A stretch of 64,000 nucleotides of DNA, from positions 1 through 64,000 of IMG/VR virus record IMGVR_UViG_3300034175_000062; one strand, written 5' to 3'. The notes under the pieces were generated by a model. The model was not told the DNA's origin. It ran no database searches and was given only the letters and a program-made list of their open reading frames with translations. Position numbers and translations under genes: made by a program. Of the stretch, positions 36,059-42,925 are shown piece by piece (position 1 is the stretch's first letter; every line of letters begins with the position of its first letter). Source of the stretch: a virus.

Positions 36059-36246
36059 CAGCTGTCTATAAGATATCCATCCTACGTCGCGAGGACTATA
36101 GCGGCGAACATCGGTCATGGATCGAGGAAGTCGAGCTCCCAGCTGAACTGGTCGAAAAGATCATAGCTGATGCAGCACCAACAAAGAAGAGGGGCTGGTT
36201 TTGCCGATCACGCGAACAGCTAAAGACAATTATCACGCGGAATTGA
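36055..36246 (+). CDS. Small hypothetical protein
   Basis: 63 residues, MTAVYKISILRREDYSGEHRSWIEEVELPAELVEKI, probably a beta-beta-alpha domain. ATG overlaps the previous TGA. Not recognised. Confidence 0.7.
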   Translation: MTAVYKISILRREDYSGEHRSWIEEVELPAELVEKIIADAAPTKKRGWFCRSREQLKTIITRN

Positions 36247-36404
36247 CCAACAAGAACTACACCCTGGCCGATCTATCCGACCTACTGGTGGATCAAACGG
36301 GCGTCTGGACTCCTGATCAATTCCTTGATAAGATCGGCTATCTCGAGGTAGGCGACTCTACTCGTGCTCCGTATCCACTCATCGTCCCAAGGTCAGTAGA
36401 CTGA
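36201..36404 (+). CDS. Small hypothetical protein, TTG start
   Basis: 67 residues from TTG at 36201, with AGGGG 8 bases before. It contains NYTLADLSDLLVDQTGVWTPDQFLDKIGYLEV. No ATG exists in the frame. It overlaps the preceding gene by 46 bases. Its stop falls within the terminator hairpin. Confidence 0.5.
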   Translation: MPITRTAKDNYHAELTNKNYTLADLSDLLVDQTGVWTPDQFLDKIGYLEVGDSTRAPYPLIVPRSVD

Positions 36405-36417
36405 GGGACGATTTTTG
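36381..36417 (+). terminator. Rho-independent terminator
   Basis: ATCGTCCC / GGGACGAT stem with an inner TCAG/CTGA stem, followed by TTTTTG. The stop codon of the last gene lies in the loop. Confidence 0.85.
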
Positions 36418-36431
36418 TAAGGCCATGTTTT

Positions 36432-36668
36432 ATGACGAACGAGAATGAAAACGAAGACATTCTGCGCATCTTAGAAGAACAGGTTGCCGAACATAGTGCA
36501 CGTAATGCTCGGATCATTGCAGCTATCGAAGAGCACAAACAACGCCTGATAGCTGAAGGTCCAGAGGCATGTCTCGACTATCTGAACAAACTCGGCTTTA
36601 CAAACATTCGGATCCAGCAGGAACAGGAGGAAGACTATGTCCCCACAGTTACAACGACTCAGCGGTGA
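36432..36668 (+). CDS. Small acidic helical protein
   Basis: 78 residues with a long helix (ENEDILRILEEQVAEHSARNARIIAAIEEHKQRLIAEG). It lies after the terminator without an obvious own promoter, so it depends on read-through. The end overlaps the next gene. Confidence 0.65.
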   Translation: MTNENENEDILRILEEQVAEHSARNARIIAAIEEHKQRLIAEGPEACLDYLNKLGFTNIRIQQEQEEDYVPTVTTTQR

Positions 36669-36933
36669 GATCCTCAATCTGATCTCGACGTTTCTCAAAC
36701 ATGGTCTGGTTACTCCTGAAGAGATCGGAACCGTACTGATCATCGACAAGAAGACCGAGAACGATCAGGCCAATTACACACGTATTCAGCGATTTTTGCT
36801 GGATAGCGATGTCTTCAGTGAGAAGTGCGGCTTCGAGATCACTGATCAAGACGCTTACGAGACAATGTGCTCTGAACTGGCTACCGAGCTGCTCGAAAAA
36901 TTTGTCATGGTGCCTATTGTTGAAAGCGGCTGA
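36637..36933 (+). CDS. Small helical protein
   Basis: 98 residues, MSPQLQRLSGEILNLISTFLKHGLVTPEEIGTVL. A full AGGAGG ribosome site precedes ATG at 36637. Last gene of the plus-strand operon; the next gene is convergent. Not recognised. Confidence 0.72.
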   Translation: MSPQLQRLSGEILNLISTFLKHGLVTPEEIGTVLIIDKKTENDQANYTRIQRFLLDSDVFSEKCGFEITDQDAYETMCSELATELLEKFVMVPIVESG

Positions 36934-37167
36934 GTCGCGCTGAATACAAACTGTCTTTATTCTGTGCGCCAGCTGAAAGCAACTGAACAATCAATCTGAA
37001 CATTTCGGAAAATTCTGACTAGCGCAAGGATTGAGGCTCCTTTTTGGATACCAACTCAATGGGAACCCATGGGGCCCCGCAGCGTTACACATTGCCACTT
37101 GCGACAAGGGTGCCACCCTTTCGGACGACACCCTTCAGTCATTGTCTGTGTGGGGCGATGCCCTGGA

Positions 37168-37503
37168 TCAGACCAGGAGCATCATCCGGGCGTCGAACTC
37201 TTCCTCGGTCTCGGTGGGCTCGGGGAGGGCTGCGTCACCCAGGACGATGAAGCCCTTGTCCGCGTCGTGGCGGATATCGTCCTGGCGGAGCCCGGCGTCG
37301 AAGGCGTCCTGGATGGTCTCGATGCCGGGGGCGAAGTAGCCCTGGAATCGCTCGTAGCTCATCGTGCCCTTCTTCTTGGGGTTCTCGGCCACCACGACCT
37401 TCAGCGGGGTCAGGAGGTAGAGGTCCTTCTTCGTCATGGTCTCGCCTTCAGCAGCGGCCAGGGCGAGGATGGACTGGGCCCAGGTTGCGTTGGTGGTCGT
37501 CAT
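37168..37503 (-). CDS. Conserved phage domain protein, paralogue of 51.7-52.4 kb gene
   Basis: 111 residues. PLKVVVAENPKKKGTMSYERFQGYFAPGIETIQDAFDAGLRQDDIRHDADKGFIVLGD aligns with the C-terminal half of the gene at 51746-52393 (PLMVLCAKNPKRAGSKAANFF...DAFGRGVRGKDLSWDRARGHVIVGD). The NPKRxGS-type motif recurs in phage proteins, with no function I can name. Codon use is clearly more G/C-ending than in neighbouring genes, suggesting high expression or separate origin. Own promoter upstream. Confidence 0.8.
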   Translation of the reverse strand: MTTTNATWAQSILALAAAEGETMTKKDLYLLTPLKVVVAENPKKKGTMSYERFQGYFAPGIETIQDAFDAGLRQDDIRHDADKGFIVLGDAALPEPTETEEEFDARMMLLV

Positions 37504-37554
37504 GGTGATTTCCCTTCCGTTTTGGAGAACCCCTTGTTCCCCTTTGATGTTACC

Positions 37555-37583
37555 ATTCTATACAATACGCAATGCGTTGTAAA
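37555..37583 (-). promoter_or_regulatory. Early promoter (minus) for 37.2-37.5 kb gene
   Basis: TTTACA (37578-37583), 17-bp spacer, TAGAAT (37555-37560), about 50 nt upstream of the start. Confidence 0.75.
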
Positions 37584-37695
37584 CGGTTATTTTGATCGAG
37601 GCGCAAGTCTTTCTGGCCATCTGAGAGCGATCAACCATGCATGGCACGCTCCTACCATGGGACTCAGATCACCTCTGACGCCCTCAACTTTCTCC

Positions 37696-37724
37696 TTTAC
37701 AAAGTGGATGTATCGACTTAGAAT
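37696..37724 (+). promoter_or_regulatory. Orphan plus-strand promoter-like sequence
   Basis: TTTACA (37696-37701), 17-bp spacer, TAGAAT (37719-37724), the same layout as the minus-strand early promoters but inverted. It points into the 3' end of minus-strand genes and would yield antisense RNA. Confidence 0.4.
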
Positions 37725-37735
37725 GGGCCATCATC

Positions 37736-37924
37736 CTAAGACAATTTCGGCCTGGTCTCCCAGTCGACCTTCTCCATCGCGTACCCCATGCGGTAGGCAG
37801 CGAGTCGATGATGGTCGAGATCGGGGTTACCGAGTGGCTTGCCGGCGAGGAAGTCCTCCTGTCCCTGCTTGTACGCGTCGTGTTCTGCTGGAGCGTCGTT
37901 CCGCGGCTTTACGCTGATATGCAT
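37736..37924 (-). CDS. Small Rmf/CrpP-like protein
   Basis: 62 residues. DAYKQGQEDFLAGKPLGNPDLDHHRLAAYRMGYAME has the AxxxGxxxxxxG...NP...AWxxGW pattern of ribosome modulation factor and CrpP-type small proteins. ATG at 37924 has AGGAGA upstream. It overlaps the previous gene by 16 bases. A ribosome-hibernation-like role is a guess from the motif. Confidence 0.7.
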   Translation of the reverse strand: MHISVKPRNDAPAEHDAYKQGQEDFLAGKPLGNPDLDHHRLAAYRMGYAMEKVDWETRPKLS

Positions 37925-38154
37925 AGCGCTGTCTCCTGGTTGTGATAGACGGCGATAGCGAGCGCCCAATACTGTAGCGACTCGTACGGCACGCCTTCGA
38001 TCTCTTTCGGTACGCCCTGTGGACGCTGACCGTGGAAGATAATTGCCCACTGATCGTGGCCCATATATCGAGCCTGAGCGTAGAGGATCTTCTCGTCGTT
38101 GCTGACGAAGTGCAGCTGGTCTTCCTTGCGGATCCAGGTGATGCTAGTCGACAT
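37909..38154 (-). CDS. Small hypothetical protein
   Basis: 81 residues, MSTSITWIRKEDQLHFVSNDEKILYAQARYMGHDQWAIIF, a likely small alpha/beta domain. First gene of a two-gene unit with its own promoter. Not recognised. Confidence 0.75.
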   Translation of the reverse strand: MSTSITWIRKEDQLHFVSNDEKILYAQARYMGHDQWAIIFHGQRPQGVPKEIEGVPYESLQYWALAIAVYHNQETALCISA

Positions 38155-38180
38155 CGTTATCCTCCTTGCCTTACCCTCTT

Positions 38181-38209
38181 ATTCTATCATGAGATCAATG
38201 CCATGTAAA
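38181..38209 (-). promoter_or_regulatory. Early promoter (minus) for 37.7-38.15 kb unit
   Basis: TTTACA (38204-38209), 17-bp spacer, TAGAAT (38181-38186), preceded by AAAATAGCCC. Confidence 0.8.
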
Positions 38210-38292
38210 GGGCTATTTTAGCGCTCGCAATCAAGGCCACGCCATCAATGCCTATCTAGACGCGCAATGCGCCCGCTGGTCGATCGATCGAT

Positions 38293-38484
38293 TCAGCTGT
38301 TATACTGCACAGACTCGATACAGTCGGCCGCGATAGTGAGAGTATCGAAGGGGCTGTTGCTCTTCGATGTGTCCATGACGACCTCGTTGTGCTCCTGGTG
38401 ATAGGCGCTGATGTGTCCACGATACTCGGCACCGCTCTTGGTCCGGATGATGCACTGTAGATCGAGAAGTGGGTTCAAACGCAT
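38293..38484 (-). CDS. Small protein, possibly Sm-like fold
   Basis: 63 residues: LLDLQCIIRTKSGAEYRGHISAYHQEHNEVVMDTSK resembles the Sm1 strand pattern (V-x-G-x-x-Y-x-G-x-hydrophobic-x8-hydrophobic). GGGAGCG precedes ATG. The Sm idea is weak without a profile search. Confidence 0.65.
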   Translation of the reverse strand: MRLNPLLDLQCIIRTKSGAEYRGHISAYHQEHNEVVMDTSKSNSPFDTLTIAADCIESVQYNS

Positions 38485-38535
38485 TGCGCGCTCCCTAGCA
38501 GAAAAGTGGAGGGATTTTGCTCCCTTGATACACCC

Positions 38536-38564
38536 ATTCTAATACGATTCGCAGTGAGTGTAAA
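38536..38564 (-). promoter_or_regulatory. Early promoter (minus) for 38.3 kb gene
   Basis: TTTACA (38559-38564), 17-bp spacer, TAGAAT (38536-38541), preceded by AAAATAGTCC. Confidence 0.8.
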
Positions 38565-39046
38565 GGACTATTTTTGATGCGCAATGCGCCGGCTGGCGTT
38601 TGTTCGATCCTGCAAGGGCGGATGTATAGGGTAGTCCTCATTGCGCCCTACGGAACTACATTGCAGAACATTGCATCTGCATGGCGATTTCAATAGCGAA
38701 ATATCCCGGGTCACTGAGTTCTTGCGAACAGCTGGTCGAACGCCGGGTTGAGTGAGGTGGGGTGTTTCGATAACAGGGATTAAATCCATGTCGTTCAGAC
38801 ACCATTGTTTTCTGATCATATACATCGCCTATTGACGTTTGTATGTACGTTGCATTAGAGTAATGCATCAGCCCTACGTCGTCTATAGGAATATTGTACA
38901 CGCGTCTACGCAGCGATGGATGTTTATTCTCCTATCGCTTATTAGCTATTAGATATCGTGTATGATCGTCTGAGAAATAGACGCGTAAGTATCGTTTCTT
39001 GTTATAGAAAGATTGATGGTACGTCATGAAGACGAGATGGATGATG
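38565..39046. other. Non-coding gap without convincing gene
   Basis: About 480 bases. Two minus-strand open frames of 81-85 codons exist but have poor composition and no ribosome site. The motif GCGCAATGCGCC followed by GCTGG appears at 38579 and again near 38264. A weak plus-strand promoter-like element, TTGACG at 38832-38837 with TTAGAG 17 bp later, leads to no gene. It may be a decayed early gene. Confidence 0.4.
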
Positions 39047-39274
39047 TTATCCCGGATGACGACGGCTCCATTCGAGGAAGCTGATCGCTCGAGCATGCGG
39101 GTTCTGGATCAGGAAGGAGTCGCCACGATTACGGTCGCGGAAGAAGCCCCAGTACCAGTACCAGTTGAAGCGATCGCCCTTTATCTCGAAGATGTCGCTG
39201 ATCGTGAAGTCGCCGGTATTGAGGTCACCCTGGAATGCGACGACACGGATCGGCTTGTCGTGTTCTACGATCAT
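39047..39274 (-). CDS. Small hypothetical protein
   Basis: 75 residues with beta-type start MIVEHDKPIRVVAFQGDLNTGDFTISDIFEIKGDRFNWYWYWGFF. Start overlaps the previous stop (ATGA). Not recognised. Confidence 0.72.
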   Translation of the reverse strand: MIVEHDKPIRVVAFQGDLNTGDFTISDIFEIKGDRFNWYWYWGFFRDRNRGDSFLIQNPHARAISFLEWSRRHPG

Positions 39275-39474
39275 GCTACGTACTCCCCGGCTGCTTTTCT
39301 AGCTTCGACGCCACACTGATAGCAGCGAGTCTCGTCGCCTACCCGGTGTGCGTTAGGACGCGATTGGTTCATCTTCCCCACGTGGTCGCATTCTTCGAAG
39401 GAGACGAGGACGACACTAGGCGTCGCTTCGACTTTCTTCACGGTGCGAAAGATTCCACGAGGGTCGATTGACAT
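39271..39474 (-). CDS. Small zinc-binding protein
   Basis: 67 residues; ECDH near residue 29 and CYQCG near 51 give four potential metal ligands. First gene of a two-gene unit. Not recognised. Confidence 0.72.
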   Translation of the reverse strand: MSIDPRGIFRTVKKVEATPSVVLVSFEECDHVGKMNQSRPNAHRVGDETRCYQCGVEARKAAGEYVA

Positions 39475-39495
39475 TTCCTGTCTCCTTATACGCTC

Positions 39496-39523
39496 ATTCT
39501 ATACAGTCGGCGGAAAACGTCAA
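39496..39523 (-). promoter_or_regulatory. Early promoter (minus), -35 inside upstream terminator
   Basis: TTGACG (39518-39523), 16-bp spacer, TAGAAT (39496-39501). Confidence 0.8.
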
Positions 39524-39546
39524 CAAGAATGTTACCCTTGACGTTT
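39515..39546 (-). terminator. Terminator hairpin overlapping next promoter
   Basis: AAACGTCAA / TTGACGTTT, 9-bp stem, followed on the minus strand by a T-run and CC. Its 3' arm is the -35 box of the downstream promoter. Confidence 0.75.
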
Positions 39547-39559
39547 GTTTTTCTGCGAC

Positions 39560-39997
39560 TTAGTATGTGAGCTGATACCAGACGTCGACTTCTTCGATGA
39601 GCTGGGCTGGAGTCTTATCATCGATCGTCGTTTTGAAGATGGGAGCCGGTCCTACACCCGGAACGTGGATCGCGCTGTTCGCAGCGTAGTCCAGTTCGAT
39701 GTTGTAGAAGAACTTGTGGTCGTACTGCCAGCTCTGGTCGTCGTAGAAGTCTGGGATCGTGTGGCCATCCTCGATACCGACGACTCGATTGCGCTCCTCA
39801 CCGTCCGCCTTGTGGTCGTGTTCGACGATGATCTGACGCTCGTTGCGTGGCGCAGGGAGGGCACCAGCACTGCCCATGATCGACGGGAAGATGATGCCCC
39901 GCACGGCAGCGTTAAAGTGGTCGCCGAAGACGCCATGATGCTCGGAACCCTCGTGGGCGCCGATAGCGCCGATGAGTGCTGGATGGTGTGCCGTCAT
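39560..39997 (-). CDS. Hypothetical protein with His-rich N-terminus
   Basis: 145 residues. Early part contains HEGSEHHGVFGDHFNAAVRG and IIVEHDHKADGEERNRVVGIEDGHTIPDFYDD; many histidines and aspartates suggest metal binding, but no known active site is clear. Single-gene unit. Confidence 0.75.
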   Translation of the reverse strand: MTAHHPALIGAIGAHEGSEHHGVFGDHFNAAVRGIIFPSIMGSAGALPAPRNERQIIVEHDHKADGEERNRVVGIEDGHTIPDFYDDQSWQYDHKFFYNIELDYAANSAIHVPGVGPAPIFKTTIDDKTPAQLIEEVDVWYQLTY

Positions 39998-40017
39998 ACC
40001 TGTCTCCTTATACGCCT

Positions 40018-40045
40018 ATTCTATCACGTGACGGGAAATCGTCAA
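40018..40045 (-). promoter_or_regulatory. Early promoter (minus) for 39.6 kb gene
   Basis: TTGACG (40040-40045), 16-bp spacer, TAGAAT (40018-40023). Confidence 0.78.
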
Positions 40046-40051
40046 GGACTA

Positions 40052-40297
40052 TTATGACTCCTGCCTAATGACGAACTGTCGATCGAAGCCATTCGCTGCC
40101 AGATAGAGGAAGTCTGACGACATGCCGCCATGTTCACCCCACTCGATCGCTGGATCGAAGTCGACATAGCCAGCCTCTTCGGCCTGCTTCTGACAGTACT
40201 CGATCGCTTCGCCGGGCGTGTCGAAGGTCTTCACCTCGTCGATACGTACGCCGACCTTCGGGTCAAGATCGATGTTGACAAATGTGTAGCGGCGCAC
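40052..40297 (-). CDS. Small hypothetical protein
   Basis: 81 residues, MRRYTFVNIDLDPKVGVRIDEVKTFDTPGEAIEYCQKQAEEAGYVDFD. The beta strand followed by a helix that begins TPGEAIEYCQ resembles the gene at 41536-41775 (KVFTRFAEALRYCRR). Last of a three-gene unit. Confidence 0.72.
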   Translation of the reverse strand: MRRYTFVNIDLDPKVGVRIDEVKTFDTPGEAIEYCQKQAEEAGYVDFDPAIEWGEHGGMSSDFLYLAANGFDRQFVIRQES

Positions 40298-40299
40298 TA

Positions 40300-40527
40300 C
40301 TATTCATCCTTCTCGATCAGGGCGTAGATCGAGTTCCGGGTCTCGGCGTACTGAACGCCGTCCTCTTCGAACATCGATACGACCGGCGACGTGATGATAT
40401 AGTCGCCAGTCTCTGCGCCGGCTGCTTCCTGGTTGAGCATCGCCTTACCGCGGATGCGATGATCGGCGTAGTGGCGATACTCCTTCCAGTTACGGAGGAC
40501 GTTGACGATCTTCTTGCCGTTACGCAT
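40300..40527 (-). CDS. Small hypothetical protein
   Basis: 75 residues, RNGKKIVNVLRNWKEYRHYADHRIRGKAMLNQEAAGAETGDYIITSPVV. The last part, GDYIITSPV..., is typical of small beta-barrel proteins. Overlaps the gene upstream by 8 bases. Not recognised. Confidence 0.72.
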   Translation of the reverse strand: MRNGKKIVNVLRNWKEYRHYADHRIRGKAMLNQEAAGAETGDYIITSPVVSMFEEDGVQYAETRNSIYALIEKDE

Positions 40528-40708
40528 CGCGCTTTTCCCCGTTGCTGATGATGTGGACGACCTGCCACTTCTCGGTGTCGAAGATGACGAATTCCGAGGT
40601 GCCGAACTCTTTCGACGTTGCCATCGCGAAGCGGACTGCGTTGGCGTAGAGGCCGAAGCGGCCCCAGAGGACGAAGGGATTGTCCTTACGATATACGACT
40701 AGATGCAT
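40520..40708 (-). CDS. Small hypothetical protein
   Basis: 62 residues, MHLVVYRKDNPFVLWGRFGLYANAVRFAMATSKEFGTSEFVIFDTEKWQVVHII, a compact beta-alpha-beta pattern. First gene of a three-gene unit. Confidence 0.72.
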   Translation of the reverse strand: MHLVVYRKDNPFVLWGRFGLYANAVRFAMATSKEFGTSEFVIFDTEKWQVVHIISNGEKRDA

Positions 40709-40729
40709 AACCGCTCTCCTTATACACCC

Positions 40730-40758
40730 ATTCTAATACGATACGCCATCCTTGTAAA
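40730..40758 (-). promoter_or_regulatory. Early promoter (minus) for 40.05-40.7 kb unit
   Basis: TTTACA (40753-40758), 17-bp spacer, TAGAAT (40730-40735), preceded by AGATAGTCC. Confidence 0.8.
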
Positions 40759-40761
40759 GGA

Positions 40762-41022
40762 CTATCTTAGCGCCTCCGTGATCATATTGTACCGACCGCG
40801 ACCGGCCGCCTTGACCGTCACCTTGTACTTCTTGCCCTCGATCTCGAACGCGAAGCCGAACGGACGCTTGTACGCCTTGATGCATGGGACGCCGGCGAAC
40901 CTGGTCGCGGCAGCACGATACTCCTCGATGTCCTCGTACTGTTTCTCGTCCTGCCAGCGCTCGTACAGGTTGAGGACCCACGGCGCCTTCATGATCTCTT
41001 CGACCTTCGCAGGGAATGGCAT
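40762..41022 (-). CDS. Small hypothetical protein
   Basis: 86 residues, MPFPAKVEEIMKAPWVLNLYERWQDEKQYEDIEEYRAAATRFAGVPCIKAYKRPFGFAFEIEGKKYKVTVKAAGRG. A helical half is followed by a basic beta half. Not recognised. Confidence 0.72.
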   Translation of the reverse strand: MPFPAKVEEIMKAPWVLNLYERWQDEKQYEDIEEYRAAATRFAGVPCIKAYKRPFGFAFEIEGKKYKVTVKAAGRGRYNMITEALR

Positions 41023-41024
41023 CG

Positions 41025-41144
41025 TTATTCTCCGATCTCGAACAGGGTGTTGATGAAGTTGGTGACGATGTTCGTCTTCGAGTCGATGATCAGGAGGGCG
41101 ATAGCCGCCGAACCAATTGCCATGACTACTAGAAGCGTTCCCAT
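41025..41144 (-). CDS. Micro-protein with membrane helix, 39 residues
   Basis: MGTLLVVMAIGSAAIALLII then DSKTNIVTNFINTLFEIGE: an N-terminal membrane segment and a short tail. It lies two bases upstream of the next start in the same unit. Confidence 0.6.
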   Translation of the reverse strand: MGTLLVVMAIGSAAIALLIIDSKTNIVTNFINTLFEIGE

Positions 41145-41169
41145 TGCCTATTCCCTCATTTGATAACCC

Positions 41170-41197
41170 ATTCTATCACGATACAGAAAAACGTCAA
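41170..41197 (-). promoter_or_regulatory. Early promoter (minus), -35 inside upstream terminator
   Basis: TTGACG (41192-41197), 16-bp spacer, TAGAAT (41170-41175). Confidence 0.8.
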
Positions 41198-41220
41198 GGT
41201 ATATTTCAACCTTGACGTTT
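41189..41220 (-). terminator. Terminator hairpin overlapping next promoter
   Basis: 11-bp perfect stem AAACGTCAAGG / CCTTGACGTTT with a 10-base loop, then TTTTT on the minus strand. The 3' arm provides the next -35 box. Confidence 0.85.
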
Positions 41221-41233
41221 GCTGTAGTTCGTG

Positions 41234-41476
41234 TTAGTCTTCGGTCTTAGTGATCAAAAATGGAGGCTCGAAGTCGGTATGTTCCGGAACGTGGTCGTTC
41301 AACCAGGCGATGATCTCGTCAGACTCACCTGAGACTGACTGAGTGTCCTCGTCGTAGTCTGGGTGGTGTACGAGGTAGCCATTGAACTCGTCGTTCAGAT
41401 ATTCGACGATCTCGGACTCGTTGCTGAAGTCCTCTTCGAAGTCCATCTCGTTGTCGTTGTGGACGATCTTGACCAT
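41234..41476 (-). CDS. Small very acidic protein
   Basis: 80 residues, MVKIVHNDNEMDFEEDFSNESEIVEYLNDEFNGYLVHHPDYDEDTQ; about a quarter Asp/Glu. Such proteins can mimic DNA, but nothing specific supports that here. ATG at 41476 lies downstream of its promoter; the longer frame does not. Confidence 0.72.
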   Translation of the reverse strand: MVKIVHNDNEMDFEEDFSNESEIVEYLNDEFNGYLVHHPDYDEDTQSVSGESDEIIAWLNDHVPEHTDFEPPFLITKTED

Positions 41477-41499
41477 GCTACTATTCTCCTTACAGGAAT

Positions 41500-41527
41500 A
41501 TACTAACACGATAGCCAGAAATGTCAA
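41500..41527 (-). promoter_or_regulatory. Early promoter (minus) for 41.2 kb gene
   Basis: TTGACA (41522-41527), 16-bp spacer, TAGTAT (41500-41505). Confidence 0.78.
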
Positions 41528-41535
41528 TAACTAAG

Positions 41536-41775
41536 TTAGTCGACCTCCATGAAGAAGGAGATGATGACCTTCTCGTCTGCAGGCCCGCTGTCGATGACCT
41601 CTCTGTCCATGAGCAGATCGACCTCGTCCTCCTGGAGTCCGAGTTCCCGGCGACAGTACCGAAGCGCTTCAGCGAATCGTGTGAAGACCTTGATCTCGGC
41701 CTTGTTGTAGCCGCCGCCGATCAGCTCGGGCTGGTGGTTGACCGTCTCCTGCGAGACTACAGTGTACCTCTTCAT
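41536..41775 (-). CDS. Small hypothetical protein
   Basis: 79 residues, MKRYTVVSQETVNHQPELIGGGYNKAEIKVFTRFAEALRYCRRELGLQEDEVDLLMD; resembles the gene at 40052-40297 in its strand-helix layout. Overlaps the previous gene by ATGA. Confidence 0.72.
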   Translation of the reverse strand: MKRYTVVSQETVNHQPELIGGGYNKAEIKVFTRFAEALRYCRRELGLQEDEVDLLMDREVIDSGPADEKVIISFFMEVD

Positions 41776-42128
41776 TTCGTCACCTTCTTTCTGAGTGGTC
41801 GTGGGATCACATTGCGCGGATTGTCGACGCGACAGGCGGTGCCACGACCACGATCGCTATCACGATTATATCGCCAGCCGGTGGTGTGCTCTTCGCCATC
41901 GAGCATGACCGTTTCTCCATCGCTGAAGCGGACACATTCGTATTTGCCGATCTCGATGCAGGTGACCTCAGTGCCATCGAGGCACTTGTACGTCTCACCG
42001 AGAACGAATGGCTCGGTCGGGTTATCGCGACGATGATCGTGGTATGCTTTCGACAACGCCATGTATGCGATATACGCATCGCCGGTGAGGGCTTCATCCT
42101 CGATGTAGAGCGTAACCGTAACCGTCAT
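41772..42128 (-). CDS. Hypothetical protein with beta-barrel-like centre
   Basis: 118 residues. VTVTLYIEDEALTGDAYIAYMALSKAYHDHR then FVLGETYKCLDGTEVTCIEIGKYECVRFSDGETVMLDGEEHTTGWRYN, an SH3-like strand series, and a basic C-terminus. First gene of a two-gene unit. Confidence 0.72.
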   Translation of the reverse strand: MTVTVTLYIEDEALTGDAYIAYMALSKAYHDHRRDNPTEPFVLGETYKCLDGTEVTCIEIGKYECVRFSDGETVMLDGEEHTTGWRYNRDSDRGRGTACRVDNPRNVIPRPLRKKVTK

Positions 42129-42149
42129 ACCCTGTCTCCTTATACACCC

Positions 42150-42178
42150 ATTCTATAACGATTGGGCCACATTGTAAA
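42150..42178 (-). promoter_or_regulatory. Early promoter (minus) for 41.5-42.1 kb unit
   Basis: TTTACA (42173-42178), 17-bp spacer, TAGAAT (42150-42155). Confidence 0.8.
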
Positions 42179-42198
42179 GGCATTTGTTTGCCTTGACA
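42173..42198 (-). terminator. Hairpin overlapping next promoter
   Basis: TGTAAAGGC / GCCTTGACA stem with a single mismatch and an 8-base loop. Its 3' arm on the minus strand is the TTTACA -35 box. Confidence 0.55.
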
Positions 42199-42573
42199 TT
42201 ACCGCCAGATCGGATAGAGTGTATCGGTGAGCATGTTGATGTCCTCGAGGATCGTGTCTCGCTGGTGATCGACTTCTTCCAGTGCGCCTCTCTCAGATTG
42301 ATCCAGAGTGCCCTCTTCATGCTTCACCATGAGCTCCTCCCAATACGGAGTAATCTCACTCAGAAGGGCATTCAGCTTATCGATTTTACCCTTTGCTTCC
42401 TTCTTAGCAGCAGCCTTATCCGCCCTCTCCTGCCTCTCCCAGATCTTCTTCGTCCTGGCTCGCTCTTGCTCGGCCTCACGTTGACGCTTGATAGCGCCCG
42501 AACGGAGTGCGACGAGGTTTGCGTTGGCCTGGCGCCGAAGCTGCACGACGTCTGTTTGCTTCCAGTACATCAC
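42199..42573 (-). CDS. Coiled-coil protein
   Basis: 124 residues dominated by Lys/Glu/Ala/Arg: QREAEQERARTKKIWERQERADKAAAKKEAKGKIDKLNALLSEI, a long coiled coil. Overlaps the preceding gene by 4 bases. Not recognised. Confidence 0.72.
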   Translation of the reverse strand: MMYWKQTDVVQLRRQANANLVALRSGAIKRQREAEQERARTKKIWERQERADKAAAKKEAKGKIDKLNALLSEITPYWEELMVKHEEGTLDQSERGALEEVDHQRDTILEDINMLTDTLYPIWR

Positions 42574-42857
42574 AGGCTCGCATCGATACGGTGGATGGTG
42601 TACGAATGAGCCCGCTTATCGGCCCGGTCGGTACGCTCGTGGTCGTCGATCTTCTTCTCGATCTCATCGAACGAGTTGCCGATGAACATGATGCCGTAGA
42701 CGTAGCACCAGAAGAACGTCGTGTTGTCCGTCCGGAAGAAGAAGCCGCCCATCGTGCAGTGGTAGACGTACTTAGCGTCCTTATCGCCGTAGACGTGCTC
42801 CGGGATCATCGGCCAGCCGATACGTTCCGCGTTCTCTGGGGTGTTAAGATAGAGCAT
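42570..42857 (-). CDS. Small hypothetical protein
   Basis: 95 residues, with aromatic-rich KYVYHCTMGGFFFRTDNTTFFWCYVYGIMFIGNSFDEIEKKIDDHE. First gene of a two-gene unit; a RBS-like AAGGAGAT precedes ATG. Confidence 0.72.
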   Translation of the reverse strand: MLYLNTPENAERIGWPMIPEHVYGDKDAKYVYHCTMGGFFFRTDNTTFFWCYVYGIMFIGNSFDEIEKKIDDHERTDRADKRAHSYTIHRIDASL

Positions 42858-42877
42858 CTCAATCTCCTTATAAAGAG

Positions 42878-42906
42878 ATACTATAACGATTGGGCAGAAA
42901 CGTCAA
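42878..42906 (-). promoter_or_regulatory. Early promoter (minus) for 42.2-42.9 kb unit
   Basis: TTGACG (42901-42906), 17-bp spacer, TAGTAT (42878-42883). Confidence 0.8.
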
Positions 42907-42925
42907 GGGCTATTTTACCCTTGAC
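42902..42925 (-). terminator. Terminator hairpin made from end of gene and next -35
   Basis: GTCAAGGG / CCCTTGAC, 8-bp stem with an 8-base loop. Its 5' arm on the minus strand is the last coding codons (TGT CAA GGG) of the 42.9 kb gene and its 3' arm is the -35 of the next promoter. Confidence 0.65.

Noticed and set aside
37069-37917. 282-codon plus-strand frame
   Set aside because: Shadow of the G/C-biased 37.2 kb gene, crosses its promoter.
38568-38901. Two minus-strand frames of 81-85 codons
   Set aside because: No ribosome site, no promoter upstream, unlikely residue composition; treated as non-coding.
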